Shown: piece after piece, positions 1-5,597 of the stretch
Layout of the letters: every line of letters begins with the position of its first letter
How positions within the stretch are numbered: the first letter of the stretch is position 1
Made by a program: the position numbers and the translations under genes
Source of the DNA: an uncultured Collinsella sp.
GTDB taxonomy: Bacteria; Actinomycetota; Coriobacteriia; Coriobacteriales; Coriobacteriaceae
Assembly (NCBI GenBank): GCA_900754445.1
Contig: CAAECW010000135.1
Span: 1-7,130 of the forward strand
Direction: 5' to 3'
Length of the DNA stretch: 7,130 nt
The notes under the pieces: model-generated
Databases searched by the model: none
What the model was told of the DNA's origin: nothing
Seen by the model: only the letters and a program-made list of their open reading frames with translations

Positions 1-387
1 CAGGGTGTGGCCGTCGACGTGTGCCTGGGCTTTGGCACCGCGTCCAAGGCCGTGGGCATCGATGAGTTCCGCGCTCTGTGCGACACGGTCAACGTTTGCA
101 CTGACGACGGTTCGTTCGGCACGCACGGTTTTTGCACCGATCCTGCCGCCGAGCTGCTCGGCGAGGGCGGCTACGACTATGTCGCCAGCTGCGGTCCCGC
201 CGTCATGATGAAGAAGGTCGCCGCCGCTGCCGCCGAGGCCGGTGCGTACTGCGAGGTGTCGCTCGAGCGCATGATGAGCTGTGGCTTTGGCGCCTGCAAC
301 ACCTGCAATGTCGAGACGGTCGACGGTATGAAGGGTGCTTGCATGTGCGGCCCCGTGTTCGATGCTTCCAAGGTGGTGGTCTTCTAG
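1..387 (+). CDS. pyrK: Dihydroorotate dehydrogenase electron-transfer subunit PyrK, 3' part
   Basis: The frame is open from the first base to TAG at 385-387, giving the last 128 residues; the start lies outside the window. PyrK is the iron-sulfur/FAD partner of class 1B dihydroorotate dehydrogenase and passes electrons from PyrD to NAD+ in the cytoplasm. The visible part holds the end of the ferredoxin-reductase-like nucleotide-binding domain, with SCGPAVM at fragment residues 62-68. The C-terminal [2Fe-2S] loop follows: Cys94, Cys99, Cys102 and Cys114, spaced C-x4-C-x2-C-x11-C, then GPVF. Cys114 sits three residues before that Gly, where the fourth ligand of known PyrK proteins lies. An extra Cys116 makes a CMC motif. 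The stop overlaps the proposed pyrD GTG by one base. The adjoining class 1B PyrD supports the call over other ferredoxin-NADP reductase-like proteins. Confidence 0.93.
   Translation, partial: QGVAVDVCLGFGTASKAVGIDEFRALCDTVNVCTDDGSFGTHGFCTDPAAELLGEGGYDYVASCGPAVMMKKVAAAAAEAGAYCEVSLERMMSCGFGACNTCNVETVDGMKGACMCGPVFDASKVVVF
370..376 (+). promoter_or_regulatory. Ribosome binding site deciding the pyrD start
   Basis: AAGGTGG lies inside the end of pyrK, 10 bases before GTG 387. No similar purine-rich site stands at a useful distance before the other in-frame starts, GTG 396 and ATG 402, so it favours GTG 387. Confidence 0.5.
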
Positions 388-1310
388 TGGGTACCGTGAA
401 CATGGCCGTCGATTTCGGCGGCGTCAAGATGCAGAACCCCATCAACACCGCAGCCGGTACCTTTGGCTACGGTTGGCAGTTCCAGAACTTCTTTGATGTT
501 TCCCAGCTGGGCGCCATCACCACCAAGGGTTGCGCTGCCGAGCCCTGGCCCGGCAACCCCGCGCCCCGCATGGCCGAGATCCCCGGCGGTATGATCAACT
601 CCGTGGGCCTTCAGAACCCCGGCGTGGCCGCCTTTGCCCGCGAGTCCGGTCCGTGGCTCGAGCAGCTTTCCAAGGACGGCTGCCAGGTCATCTGTCAGGT
701 TGCCGGCCACTCCGTTGACGAGTTTGTCCGCGCACTCGAGATGTATGTCGAGCTGTGCCCCTGGGCTGCCGGCTACGAGATCAACGTGAGCTGCCCCAAT
801 ATCGCCGCCGGCGGTGCCGCCATGGGCTCCACGCCCGAGGGCGCCTCTTCCGTTATGGCTGCCTGCCGTAAGGTGACCGATAAGCCGCTGTTCGTGAAGA
901 TGGCGCCGGTCAACGTCGCCGAGATCGCCAGGGCCCTCGAGGCTGCCGGTGCCGACGGCCTTTCAGTTATCAACTCCATCCAGGGCATGGCCATCGACGT
1001 CCATACCCGCAAGTCCCGCGTGGCCAAGCCCAAGGGCGGCCTTTCGGGCCCGCTGTGCCACCACATCGCCGTGCGCATGGTCTGGGAGGTTGCCCAGGCC
1101 GTCGATATCCCCATCAACGGTGTCGGCGGTGTCATGACCGGCGAGGATGCGGCCGAGTTTATCCTGGCCGGTGCCACCTGCGTGTCGGTTGGCATGGCCA
1201 ACTTCGTCGATCCGTGCGCTTCGCTCAAGATCGCGCATGAGCTCGAGGCCTGGGCCGAGTCCCAGGGCGTAAAGGACATCAACGAGCTGGTAGGTGCTTT
1301 CGAATGCTAG
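387..1310 (+). CDS. pyrD: Dihydroorotate dehydrogenase, class 1B catalytic subunit
   Basis: This enzyme oxidises dihydroorotate to orotate, the fourth step of UMP synthesis. It is an FMN-containing cytoplasmic TIM barrel working with PyrK. From GTG 387 it has 307 residues, normal for the family. Visible motifs are the N-terminal NPINTAAGTFGYG (residues 17-29), the TTKG segment, GGMINSVGLQNPG, NVSCPN with Cys136, FVKMAP with Lys171, and the C-terminal FMN-phosphate region GVGGVMTGEDAAEFILAGA. A cysteine in NVSCPN, rather than the serine of class 2 enzymes, marks a class 1 enzyme, and the adjacent pyrK makes it class 1B. The start is chosen for its ribosome binding site and the TAGTG junction with pyrK; ATG 402 would give 302 residues and cannot be excluded. 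The frame stays open upstream to 132, but that stretch lies over pyrK and is not real. The stop overlaps the pyrF start. Confidence 0.96.
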   Translation: MGTVNMAVDFGGVKMQNPINTAAGTFGYGWQFQNFFDVSQLGAITTKGCAAEPWPGNPAPRMAEIPGGMINSVGLQNPGVAAFARESGPWLEQLSKDGCQVICQVAGHSVDEFVRALEMYVELCPWAAGYEINVSCPNIAAGGAAMGSTPEGASSVMAACRKVTDKPLFVKMAPVNVAEIARALEAAGADGLSVINSIQGMAIDVHTRKSRVAKPKGGLSGPLCHHIAVRMVWEVAQAVDIPINGVGGVMTGEDAAEFILAGATCVSVGMANFVDPCASLKIAHELEAWAESQGVKDINELVGAFEC

Positions 1311-2020
1311 AGACCGATGCCCGCGACCGCGTGATCGTCGCTCTCGACTGCGACCGTGAGCGTGCGCTCGAGCTCGCCCACGAGCTTTCGGGCCATGCCG
1401 CCTGGCTCAAGGTTGGTATGACGCTCTATTACGCTGAGGGCCCCGAGATCGTCAAGACCTTTAAGGACCTGGGCTTTAAGGTCTTCCTTGACCTTAAGTT
1501 CCATGATATTCCGCATCAGGTTCGCGGTGCCGCCCGTTCGGCCTCGCTTGCCGGTGCCGACCTGCTCTCGGTTCACGGCTTGGGTTCGGGCGCCATGCTC
1601 GCTGCCTGCCGCGAGGGTGCCGAGGAGGCGCGCGAGGACCGCGCCAAGCTCGTCGCCATCACCGTGCTCACGAGCATGAACCAGGATGCCTTGAGCGAGA
1701 TCGGCGTCGAGTCGCCCGTGGCCGAGGAGGCCGCCCGCCTGGCAAAGCTCGCTCAGGCCAACGGCATCGATGGCATTGTGTGCTCGCCGATGGAGGCTCA
1801 CGACATGCGTGAGCTGCTGGGTCCTGATGCCCTGATCGTGACTCCGGGCGTGCGTCCGGTGGGTGCCGCCCTTGGTGACCAGTCCCGCGTGGCGACGCCT
1901 TCCCAGGCTATCGAGCGAGGCGCAAGCCACATTGTGGTGGGCCGTCCCATCACTGGTGCCGACGATCCGGTTGCCGCCTTTGACGCCATCGTCGCCGAGC
2001 TGGTCGAAAACGTCGCGTAA
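1304..2020 (+). CDS. pyrF: Orotidine 5'-phosphate decarboxylase
   Basis: This enzyme converts OMP to UMP, the last step of de novo pyrimidine synthesis, as a cytoplasmic TIM-barrel dimer. The 238-residue length is typical of the bacterial type I family. The protein opens with DRVIVALDCD (8-17), then LKVG with Lys36, then the catalytic LDLKFHDIP with Asp63, Lys65 and Asp68. Further on are VHG, the phosphate-binding VTPGVRP, and IVVGRPIT. The ATG at 1304 lies in ATGCTAG, where TAG ends pyrD, so the genes overlap by seven bases. A modest TAGGTG site (1291-1296) precedes it, and coupled translation is likely. It is the last pyr gene here: a non-coding gap follows and pyrE is not adjacent. The product seems complete and ordinary. 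Confidence 0.97.
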   Translation: MLETDARDRVIVALDCDRERALELAHELSGHAAWLKVGMTLYYAEGPEIVKTFKDLGFKVFLDLKFHDIPHQVRGAARSASLAGADLLSVHGLGSGAMLAACREGAEEAREDRAKLVAITVLTSMNQDALSEIGVESPVAEEAARLAKLAQANGIDGIVCSPMEAHDMRELLGPDALIVTPGVRPVGAALGDQSRVATPSQAIERGASHIVVGRPITGADDPVAAFDAIVAELVENVA

Positions 2021-2065
2021 AAGATTCCCCTAAGTCACCACTTTTGGGTCTCATTAGCACAAAAT

Positions 2066-2123
2066 AGCCCCTGTGCCTGCGTAAACTTTCCCATCCTTTG
2101 TGTGGAATCGCAGGTCAGGGGCT
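2066..2123 (+). terminator. Possible terminator after pyrF (long-loop inverted repeat)
   Basis: AGCCCCTGTGCCTGCG (2066-2081) pairs with CGCAGGTCAGGGGCT (2109-2123): 8 bp plus 6 bp with a small internal mismatch (TG against T). The loop is 27 bases and may hold a further TTCC/GGAA pairing (2088-2091 with 2104-2107). The sequence after it, TAACTTTGGG, is only weakly T-rich, so this is not a textbook intrinsic terminator. Its place 45 bases after pyrF fits the end of the pyr transcript, but a regulatory or bidirectional role is possible. Confidence 0.4.
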
Positions 2124-2142
2124 TAACTTTGGGCGCAGTATA

Positions 2143-2171
2143 TTGCACTTTTTGCGGGTATCGTCTAACCT
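2143..2171 (+). promoter_or_regulatory. Possible sigma-70-type promoter for mihF
   Basis: TTGCAC (2143-2148) and TAACCT (2166-2171) are 17 bases apart. The first matches three of six -35 consensus bases; the second fits the relaxed TAnnnT -10 pattern seen in actinobacteria. Transcription would start near 2178, just before the hairpin at 2187-2218, giving a leader of about 80 bases. No better candidate was found in this gap, but the call rests on sequence likeness only. Confidence 0.35.
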
Positions 2172-2186
2172 ATGGAGCCGCGATTG

Positions 2187-2218
2187 GGCATTTTGTACGT
2201 TCTACGTGCTAAAATGCC
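2187..2218 (+). promoter_or_regulatory. Strong hairpin in the presumed mihF leader
   Basis: GGCATTTT (2187-2194) pairs with AAAATGCC (2211-2218). Inside it, GTACGT (2195-2200) pairs with ACGTGC (2204-2209), closed by a TCT loop. This makes 14 pairs, one of them G-U, broken only by a bulged T at 2210. Two more pairs are possible outside if G2186 bulges (TT 2184-2185 with AA 2219-2220). No T-run follows, so it is a poor terminator. It ends 31 bases before the mihF ribosome binding site. It could stabilise the mRNA 5' end, control translation, or act as a dyad in DNA. Confidence 0.45.
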
Positions 2219-2249
2219 AATTATTGAATCAGATATAACCCAACTATTT

Positions 2250-2254
2250 GGAGG
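2250..2254 (+). promoter_or_regulatory. Ribosome binding site deciding the mihF start
   Basis: GGAGG stands five bases before ATG 2260. It overlaps the alternative in-frame TTG 2248, so that longer start can be excluded as the main one. Confidence 0.85.
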
Positions 2255-2259
2255 TACGA

Positions 2260-2568
2260 ATGGCACTCCCTCAGCTTACCGATGAGCAGCGCAAGCAGGC
2301 TCTTGAGAAGGCTGCTGCCGCACGTCACGCCCGCGCTGAGCTTCGCGAGCAGATCAAGAAGGGCGAGAAGTCCCTCGAGTCCGTGCTCAACTCCGATGAC
2401 CCCATCGCTTCCCGCATGAAGGTTTCCACCCTCATCGAGTCTCTCCCTGGTTATGGCAAGGCCAAGGCCGCCAAGATCATGGAGGAGCTCGGTATCTCCG
2501 CTACCCGTCGCGTCCAGGGCCTCGGCGTCCGTCAGCGCGAGCAGCTCCTCGAGCAGCTGACCAAATAA
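2260..2568 (+). CDS. mihF: Actinobacterial integration host factor (mIHF), nucleoid-associated protein
   Basis: The 102-residue basic protein matches the mycobacterial/streptomycete mIHF family as I recall it: MALPQLTDEQR at the N-terminus, a long charged helix (about 8-34), then the core. MKVSTLIESLPGYGKAKAAKIMEELGI (53-79) carries the helix-hairpin-helix-like DNA-binding element with a GYGKAKA turn, and RRVQGLGVRQREQLLE (83-98) is the conserved C-terminal basic helix. Family members bind DNA with little sequence preference, bend and compact it, and were first known as host factors for phage integration; they are unrelated to the E. coli IHF alpha/beta proteins. The start is ATG 2260, set by GGAGG. 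It leads a tight mihF-gmk-rpoZ-thiI cluster, an order common in actinobacteria for the first three. Its own long leader suggests separate control. It ends TAA directly against the gmk GTG. Confidence 0.93.
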   Translation: MALPQLTDEQRKQALEKAAAARHARAELREQIKKGEKSLESVLNSDDPIASRMKVSTLIESLPGYGKAKAAKIMEELGISATRRVQGLGVRQREQLLEQLTK

Positions 2569-3138
2569 GTGAGCGCTCAGGATTCCAAGCTCTTTGTGAT
2601 TTCTGGACCGTCAGGCGCAGGCAAGGGTACGCTCGTCACTCGTGTGCGCGAGCGCCGCTCGAACCTGGGCCTGACGGTTTCGGCTACCACGCGAGCACCA
2701 CGCAAAGGTGAGGTCGACGGCGTCAACTACTTTTTTCTGACGCGCGAGGAGTTCGACCGCCGCGTGGCAAACGGTGAGTTTGTTGAGTGGGCCGAGGTCC
2801 ACGGTAACTGCTACGGCACGTTGGTGAGCGAGGTCACATCCAAGCTCGCCTCTGGTTCGTCTCTGATTTTGGAGATCGATGTCCAGGGCGCCCTGCAGGT
2901 GAAGGAGCGTTTCCCCGAGGCCGTGCTGATCTTTATCAAGCCGCCTTCGCTTGAGGTGCTCCGCGAGCGTCTAGTCGGTCGCGGTACCGAGACGCCCGAG
3001 ACGATTGAGCTGCGTATGGCAAACGCCGCCGATGAGCTTGCCCTTGCCGACCGCTACGACGACGTCGTGGTTAATGACGATCTCGACCGCGCGACCGATG
3101 AGCTCGTTCGCGTTCTCGATATGCATGAAAGGATCTGA
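2569..3138 (+). CDS. gmk: Guanylate kinase
   Basis: This cytoplasmic enzyme phosphorylates GMP to GDP with ATP, feeding GTP, dGTP and (p)ppGpp pools. The 189-residue protein has the P-loop GPSGAGKGT (13-21). The GMP-binding region has Ser38, Arg42 and Arg45 in SATTRAPRKGE, then Tyr54, Glu73 and Tyr82 (EWAEVHGNCYGT). LEIDVQGA follows, then the lid RLVGRGTETPETIELRM and the late VVNDDLDRA motif. Length is normal for bacterial Gmk. GTG 2569 begins at the base after the mihF stop, and no clear Shine-Dalgarno site precedes it, so translation probably depends on ribosomes ending mihF. The next gene, rpoZ, starts five bases after the stop; gmk-rpoZ is a widespread bacterial pair. All expected catalytic residues that I can place are present. 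Confidence 0.97.
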   Translation: MSAQDSKLFVISGPSGAGKGTLVTRVRERRSNLGLTVSATTRAPRKGEVDGVNYFFLTREEFDRRVANGEFVEWAEVHGNCYGTLVSEVTSKLASGSSLILEIDVQGALQVKERFPEAVLIFIKPPSLEVLRERLVGRGTETPETIELRMANAADELALADRYDDVVVNDDLDRATDELVRVLDMHERI

Positions 3139-3143
3139 GGTCC

Positions 3144-3425
3144 GTGTCCGTTGTAAAGCCTTGCATTGACGATCTTCTGGAGAAGACCGATCACAACCGC
3201 TTCCTGCTCGCTTCGCTTGCCTCCAAGCGCGCCTGCGACATCAATAGCATGCTGCGTGGCCAGCACAACCGCGTGCTTGCCGTCCAGGATGTCGATGACA
3301 TCACCATCGGGCTTTCCGGTGCCGATACCATCTCGATGGCTATGGACGAGATTGTCGACGGCGACATCTCTTACGACGAGGCCCGTTACGAGAAGGCGCT
3401 CGGCCACAAGGTTGCTGAAGCCTAA
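3144..3425 (+). CDS. rpoZ: DNA-directed RNA polymerase omega subunit
   Basis: Omega is the small subunit that helps fold and hold beta-prime in RNA polymerase. The 93-residue product fits the family in size. The key conserved segment is TDHNRFLLASLASKRACDIN (residues 15-34), matching the family pattern of an N/S-R-F/Y, a hydrophobic helix, then A-x-K-R-A. The rest is less conserved, with an acidic middle and KALGHK near the C-terminus. The GTG start at 3144 is supported by AAAGGA at 3128-3133, ten bases upstream inside gmk. Position directly after gmk strongly supports the call. In several bacteria omega forms part of a ppGpp site; whether that holds here cannot be read from this sequence. 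It ends TAA immediately followed by the thiI ATG. Confidence 0.93.
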   Translation: MSVVKPCIDDLLEKTDHNRFLLASLASKRACDINSMLRGQHNRVLAVQDVDDITIGLSGADTISMAMDEIVDGDISYDEARYEKALGHKVAEA

Positions 3426-4670
3426 ATGGCGGCTCGCGTCTGCCTGGTCCACTATCACGAGGTTGGACTGAAGGGCAAGAACCGCGCACATTTTGAGCAT
3501 ATCCTCATGGATAACATTAAGGCGGCTTTGGCCGCCTTTTCCGTGAACGCCGTGTCTCGAATTTCCGGTTATATCCTCGTGACCTTTAACGAGCATCAGG
3601 CCGACGATGCGGCGCGTGTCATTCGCACCGTTCCCGGCGTTGCTCGCGTGTCTTTGGCGTATCACACCAATCGCGACCCTCAGGAGTACTGTGCCGCCGC
3701 CGTCAAGGCGCTGCGCGAGTTTGGTTCCTTCGATTCGTTTAAGGTGCACGCCAAGCGCTCCAATACCGACTATGAGCTCACCTCGATTGACATCAATCGT
3801 CAGGTGGGCGAGGTACTGTGTGAGGCCTTCCCCGATAAAAAGGTTCAAATGCACGACCCCGATGCGATGGTTCACGTACTGGTGGTCCAGGGTAGCGTTT
3901 ATGTGTACGCGCGCTCCGAGCGCGGCGTGGGCGGTCTGCCGGTGGGTTCTGCCGGCAAGGTCGTGACGCTGCTGTCGTCGGGTATCGATTCTCCGGTGGC
4001 GACTTGGATGCTCGCGCGTCGCGGTGCGGTGTGCGTGCCGGTACATTTCTCCGGTCGTCCGCAGACGCCCGATACGAGCGAGTATTTGGTGCAGGACATC
4101 ATCCGTGCGCTTGAGCCGGGTGTCCAGATCGGCCGCCTGTACGTGGTGCCGTTTGGCGACTGCCAGCGTGAGATTTCGGTCACCTGTCCCAGCAACCTGC
4201 GCGTGATCATGTATCGCCGCATTATGTATTCGGTTGCCGAGCGCATTGCGCACATCGAGGGCGCCAAGGCCATCGTGACGGGCGAATCGCTTGGGCAGGT
4301 TGCCTCCCAAACGCTTGAGAATATCATGGCCGTCAACGAGGCCGTGAAGATCCCCGTGTTCCGTCCTCTCATCGGTTCGGACAAGCAGGAGATCATCGCG
4401 CGCGCCGAGGAGATCGGTACGTTCGATATCTCGACTGAGGCCGCTCCCGACTGCTGCACGCTGTTTATGCCGCGCCGTCCCGAGACGCACGCTAAACTCG
4501 ATGCCGTGCATGAGGCCTGGGAGTTGTTCGATCACGAGGAGATGATCGAGCGCTTGCTCAAGCAGACCGAGTACATCGACTTCGAGAGCAACACGTATAA
4601 GGCCCCTAAGACCTTAAAACGCAAACATTCGGAGCTTGCTCCGCGTGAGATTTACCAAGATCACGAGTAA
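3426..4670 (+). CDS. thiI: tRNA 4-thiouridine synthase ThiI, without a rhodanese domain
   Basis: ThiI adenylates uridine 8 of tRNA and replaces its oxygen with sulfur to make 4-thiouridine; in some bacteria it also supplies sulfur for the thiamine thiazole. The 414-residue protein starts with the family signature HYHEVGLKGKNR (9-20). A THUMP tRNA-binding domain follows at about 60-165, then the PP-loop ATPase with LLSSGIDSP (182-190), FGDCQ, and GESLGQVASQT (286-296). It ends after the ATPase domain, so it lacks the C-terminal rhodanese domain of the E. coli protein. This matches the shorter Bacillus-type form, which takes sulfur from a dedicated cysteine desulfurase. PDCCTLF places adjacent cysteines at 343 and 344, near the conserved ThiI cysteine. 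ATG 3426 touches the rpoZ stop, with only weak AAGG upstream (3408-3411), so coupling to rpoZ is likely. A strong terminator follows. Confidence 0.95.
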   Translation: MAARVCLVHYHEVGLKGKNRAHFEHILMDNIKAALAAFSVNAVSRISGYILVTFNEHQADDAARVIRTVPGVARVSLAYHTNRDPQEYCAAAVKALREFGSFDSFKVHAKRSNTDYELTSIDINRQVGEVLCEAFPDKKVQMHDPDAMVHVLVVQGSVYVYARSERGVGGLPVGSAGKVVTLLSSGIDSPVATWMLARRGAVCVPVHFSGRPQTPDTSEYLVQDIIRALEPGVQIGRLYVVPFGDCQREISVTCPSNLRVIMYRRIMYSVAERIAHIEGAKAIVTGESLGQVASQTLENIMAVNEAVKIPVFRPLIGSDKQEIIARAEEIGTFDISTEAAPDCCTLFMPRRPETHAKLDAVHEAWELFDHEEMIERLLKQTEYIDFESNTYKAPKTLKRKHSELAPREIYQDHE

Positions 4671-4680
4671 ATTTGTGCAT

Positions 4681-4713
4681 AGACCGACGATGCGCCTGCA
4701 TCGTCGGTCTTTT
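4681..4713 (+). terminator. Intrinsic terminator after thiI
   Basis: AGACCGACGATGC (4681-4693) pairs perfectly with GCATCGTCGGTCT (4698-4710): a 13-bp stem with a GCCT loop, followed by three more T's (four in a row, 4710-4713). It starts ten bases after the thiI stop and should end the mihF-gmk-rpoZ-thiI transcript. The T-run is short, but the stem is strong and without mismatch. Confidence 0.9.
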
Positions 4714-4719
4714 GCTATC

Positions 4720-4870
4720 TGGGCATTTTGCGGCTAAGTGTTCATTTGCTGACGTGTCCCTGAATAAATGGACAGATTTGTGTAAGGTTTTGGTCAGCTT
4801 TTGGTTTGACCGCAAAAACCGGTTTTGGAGCGTGGCTGTTGCGGAACTCCTTTCCTGACACGATGGTGTT
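4720..4870 (+). promoter_or_regulatory. Repeat-rich region upstream of comEA, probably regulatory
   Basis: No gene is supported here. Short structures crowd this gap: TGTCC/GGACA (4755-4759, 4770-4774); GGTCA/TGACC (4792-4796, 4807-4811); the palindrome AAAACCGGTTTT (4815-4826); TTTTGGT twice, 11 bases apart (4788-4794, 4799-4805), with a third TTTTGG at 4823; and TTTTGCGG (4726-4733) complementary to CCGCAAAA (4810-4817). TTGACC at 4806 resembles a -35 box, but I see no matching -10. The region must hold the comEA promoter unless transcription reads through the terminator. Confidence 0.4.
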
Positions 4871-4876
4871 GGGAGG
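4871..4876 (+). promoter_or_regulatory. Ribosome binding site deciding the comEA start
   Basis: GGGAGG lies seven bases before ATG 4884. The longer in-frame TTG 4806 has no comparable site and would add 26 residues unlike a ComEA N-terminus, so ATG 4884 is preferred. Confidence 0.85.
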
Positions 4877-4883
4877 TTTTGCT

Positions 4884-5597
4884 ATGGCGCAGCGCGAACA
4901 ACACGAACGGGTCAAACGGATGGATCGCTTGGCGGACAAGCTGCTCGGTCATAAGGCAGTGGTGATGTCGATACTGGTTGTCATTGCGATGGCGAGCGGC
5001 TTGGCGATGGCGAACCTTGGCGGCGGTGCCGGCGGCGTGTCGTTTGAGCGCACTGATGGTTCGGGCTCGTTGGTGGAGCCGGGATCCGGCGATGCCTCGA
5101 GCGGAAAGACATCCGAAGACTCTTCGTCTAAGGCTTCTGACGCGGCAGACGTTTATGTCGATGTTGATGGCGCCGTTGTGTCGCCCGGTGTATATCGCCT
5201 CAAGGACGGCGCGCGGGTCGCTCAGGCGATTGATGCCGCCGGCGGGCTGGCGCCCGAGGCAGACGTTACGGGGCTCAATCGGGCATCTAAGGTCGTCGAT
5301 GGACAGAAGATTCACGTTCCAACGGTAGGGGAGCAGCAGGCGTCTATTGCGGAAGCCGGTGTTGATGGTGGGACTTCCGCATCATCGGGCGTGAGCGGCG
5401 CAACAGGCCTGGTAAACATCAATACGGCAAGCGCGGCAGAGCTGCAGACGCTCTCGGGCATCGGTCCCTCCATGGCCCAGTCGATTATCGATGAGCGGAC
5501 AAAGAACGGTGCTTTTGCCTCGGTTGACGACCTGATGCGTGTGTCGGGAATCGGCGAGAAGAAGCTTGCCAAAATCAAAGATTGCATCTGCGTATGA
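4884..5597 (+). CDS. comEA: Competence protein ComEA, membrane-anchored DNA receptor
   Basis: ComEA binds double-stranded DNA outside the cytoplasmic membrane during natural transformation and hands it to the ComEC channel. The 237-residue protein has a short charged cytoplasmic N-terminus (1-24), one membrane helix (about 25-45), and a low-complexity Gly/Ser/Asp linker to about residue 87. A SLBB domain follows at 88-146 (VYVDVDGAVVSPGVYRL, AIDAAGGL), then a second Gly/Ser linker. The C-terminal double helix-hairpin-helix domain is at 175-237 (VNINTASAAELQTLSGIG and LMRVSGIGEKKLAKIK), the DNA-binding part. This is the usual Gram-positive ComEA layout. It ends KDCICV, with a CxC motif close to the terminus that I do not recall as typical. 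The start is set by GGGAGG. Its stop overlaps the comEC ATG as ATGA, supporting one competence operon. Confidence 0.94.
   Translation: MAQREQHERVKRMDRLADKLLGHKAVVMSILVVIAMASGLAMANLGGGAGGVSFERTDGSGSLVEPGSGDASSGKTSEDSSSKASDAADVYVDVDGAVVSPGVYRLKDGARVAQAIDAAGGLAPEADVTGLNRASKVVDGQKIHVPTVGEQQASIAEAGVDGGTSASSGVSGATGLVNINTASAAELQTLSGIGPSMAQSIIDERTKNGAFASVDDLMRVSGIGEKKLAKIKDCICV

Noticed and set aside
132..386. N-terminal extension of pyrD to position 132
   Set aside because: This stretch overlaps pyrK in another frame and encodes an Arg/Cys-rich sequence foreign to the family; the true N-terminus begins near 387.
2027..2048. Hairpin CCCCTAAG / CTTTTGGG directly after pyrF
   Set aside because: Only three plus three pairs around a two-base mismatch, and no T-run; too weak to call.
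2021..2259. A pyrimidine attenuator or riboswitch in the gap after pyrF
   Set aside because: The gap lies downstream of the pyr genes and upstream of mihF, and I recognise no known riboswitch core; only hairpins are supported.
3054..4535. A 493-codon open frame on the minus strand across gmk, rpoZ and thiI
   Set aside because: It lies antisense to three well-supported genes, is rich in His, Arg and Gly as expected from the complement of GC-rich codons, and has no recognisable domain. It is a shadow frame.
4630..4643. CGGAGC-TT-GCTCCG inverted repeat at the end of thiI
   Set aside because: The two-base loop is too tight, it lies inside the coding frame, and the terminator shortly after explains transcript ending.
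4806..4834. Promoter built on TTGACC as a -35 box
   Set aside because: No TAnnnT-like hexamer lies 16-19 bases downstream; the expected place reads AGCGTG.
4806..4883. Longer ComEA from TTG 4806
   Set aside because: ATG 4884 has a strong GGGAGG site at ideal distance, and the extra 26 residues do not resemble a ComEA leader.
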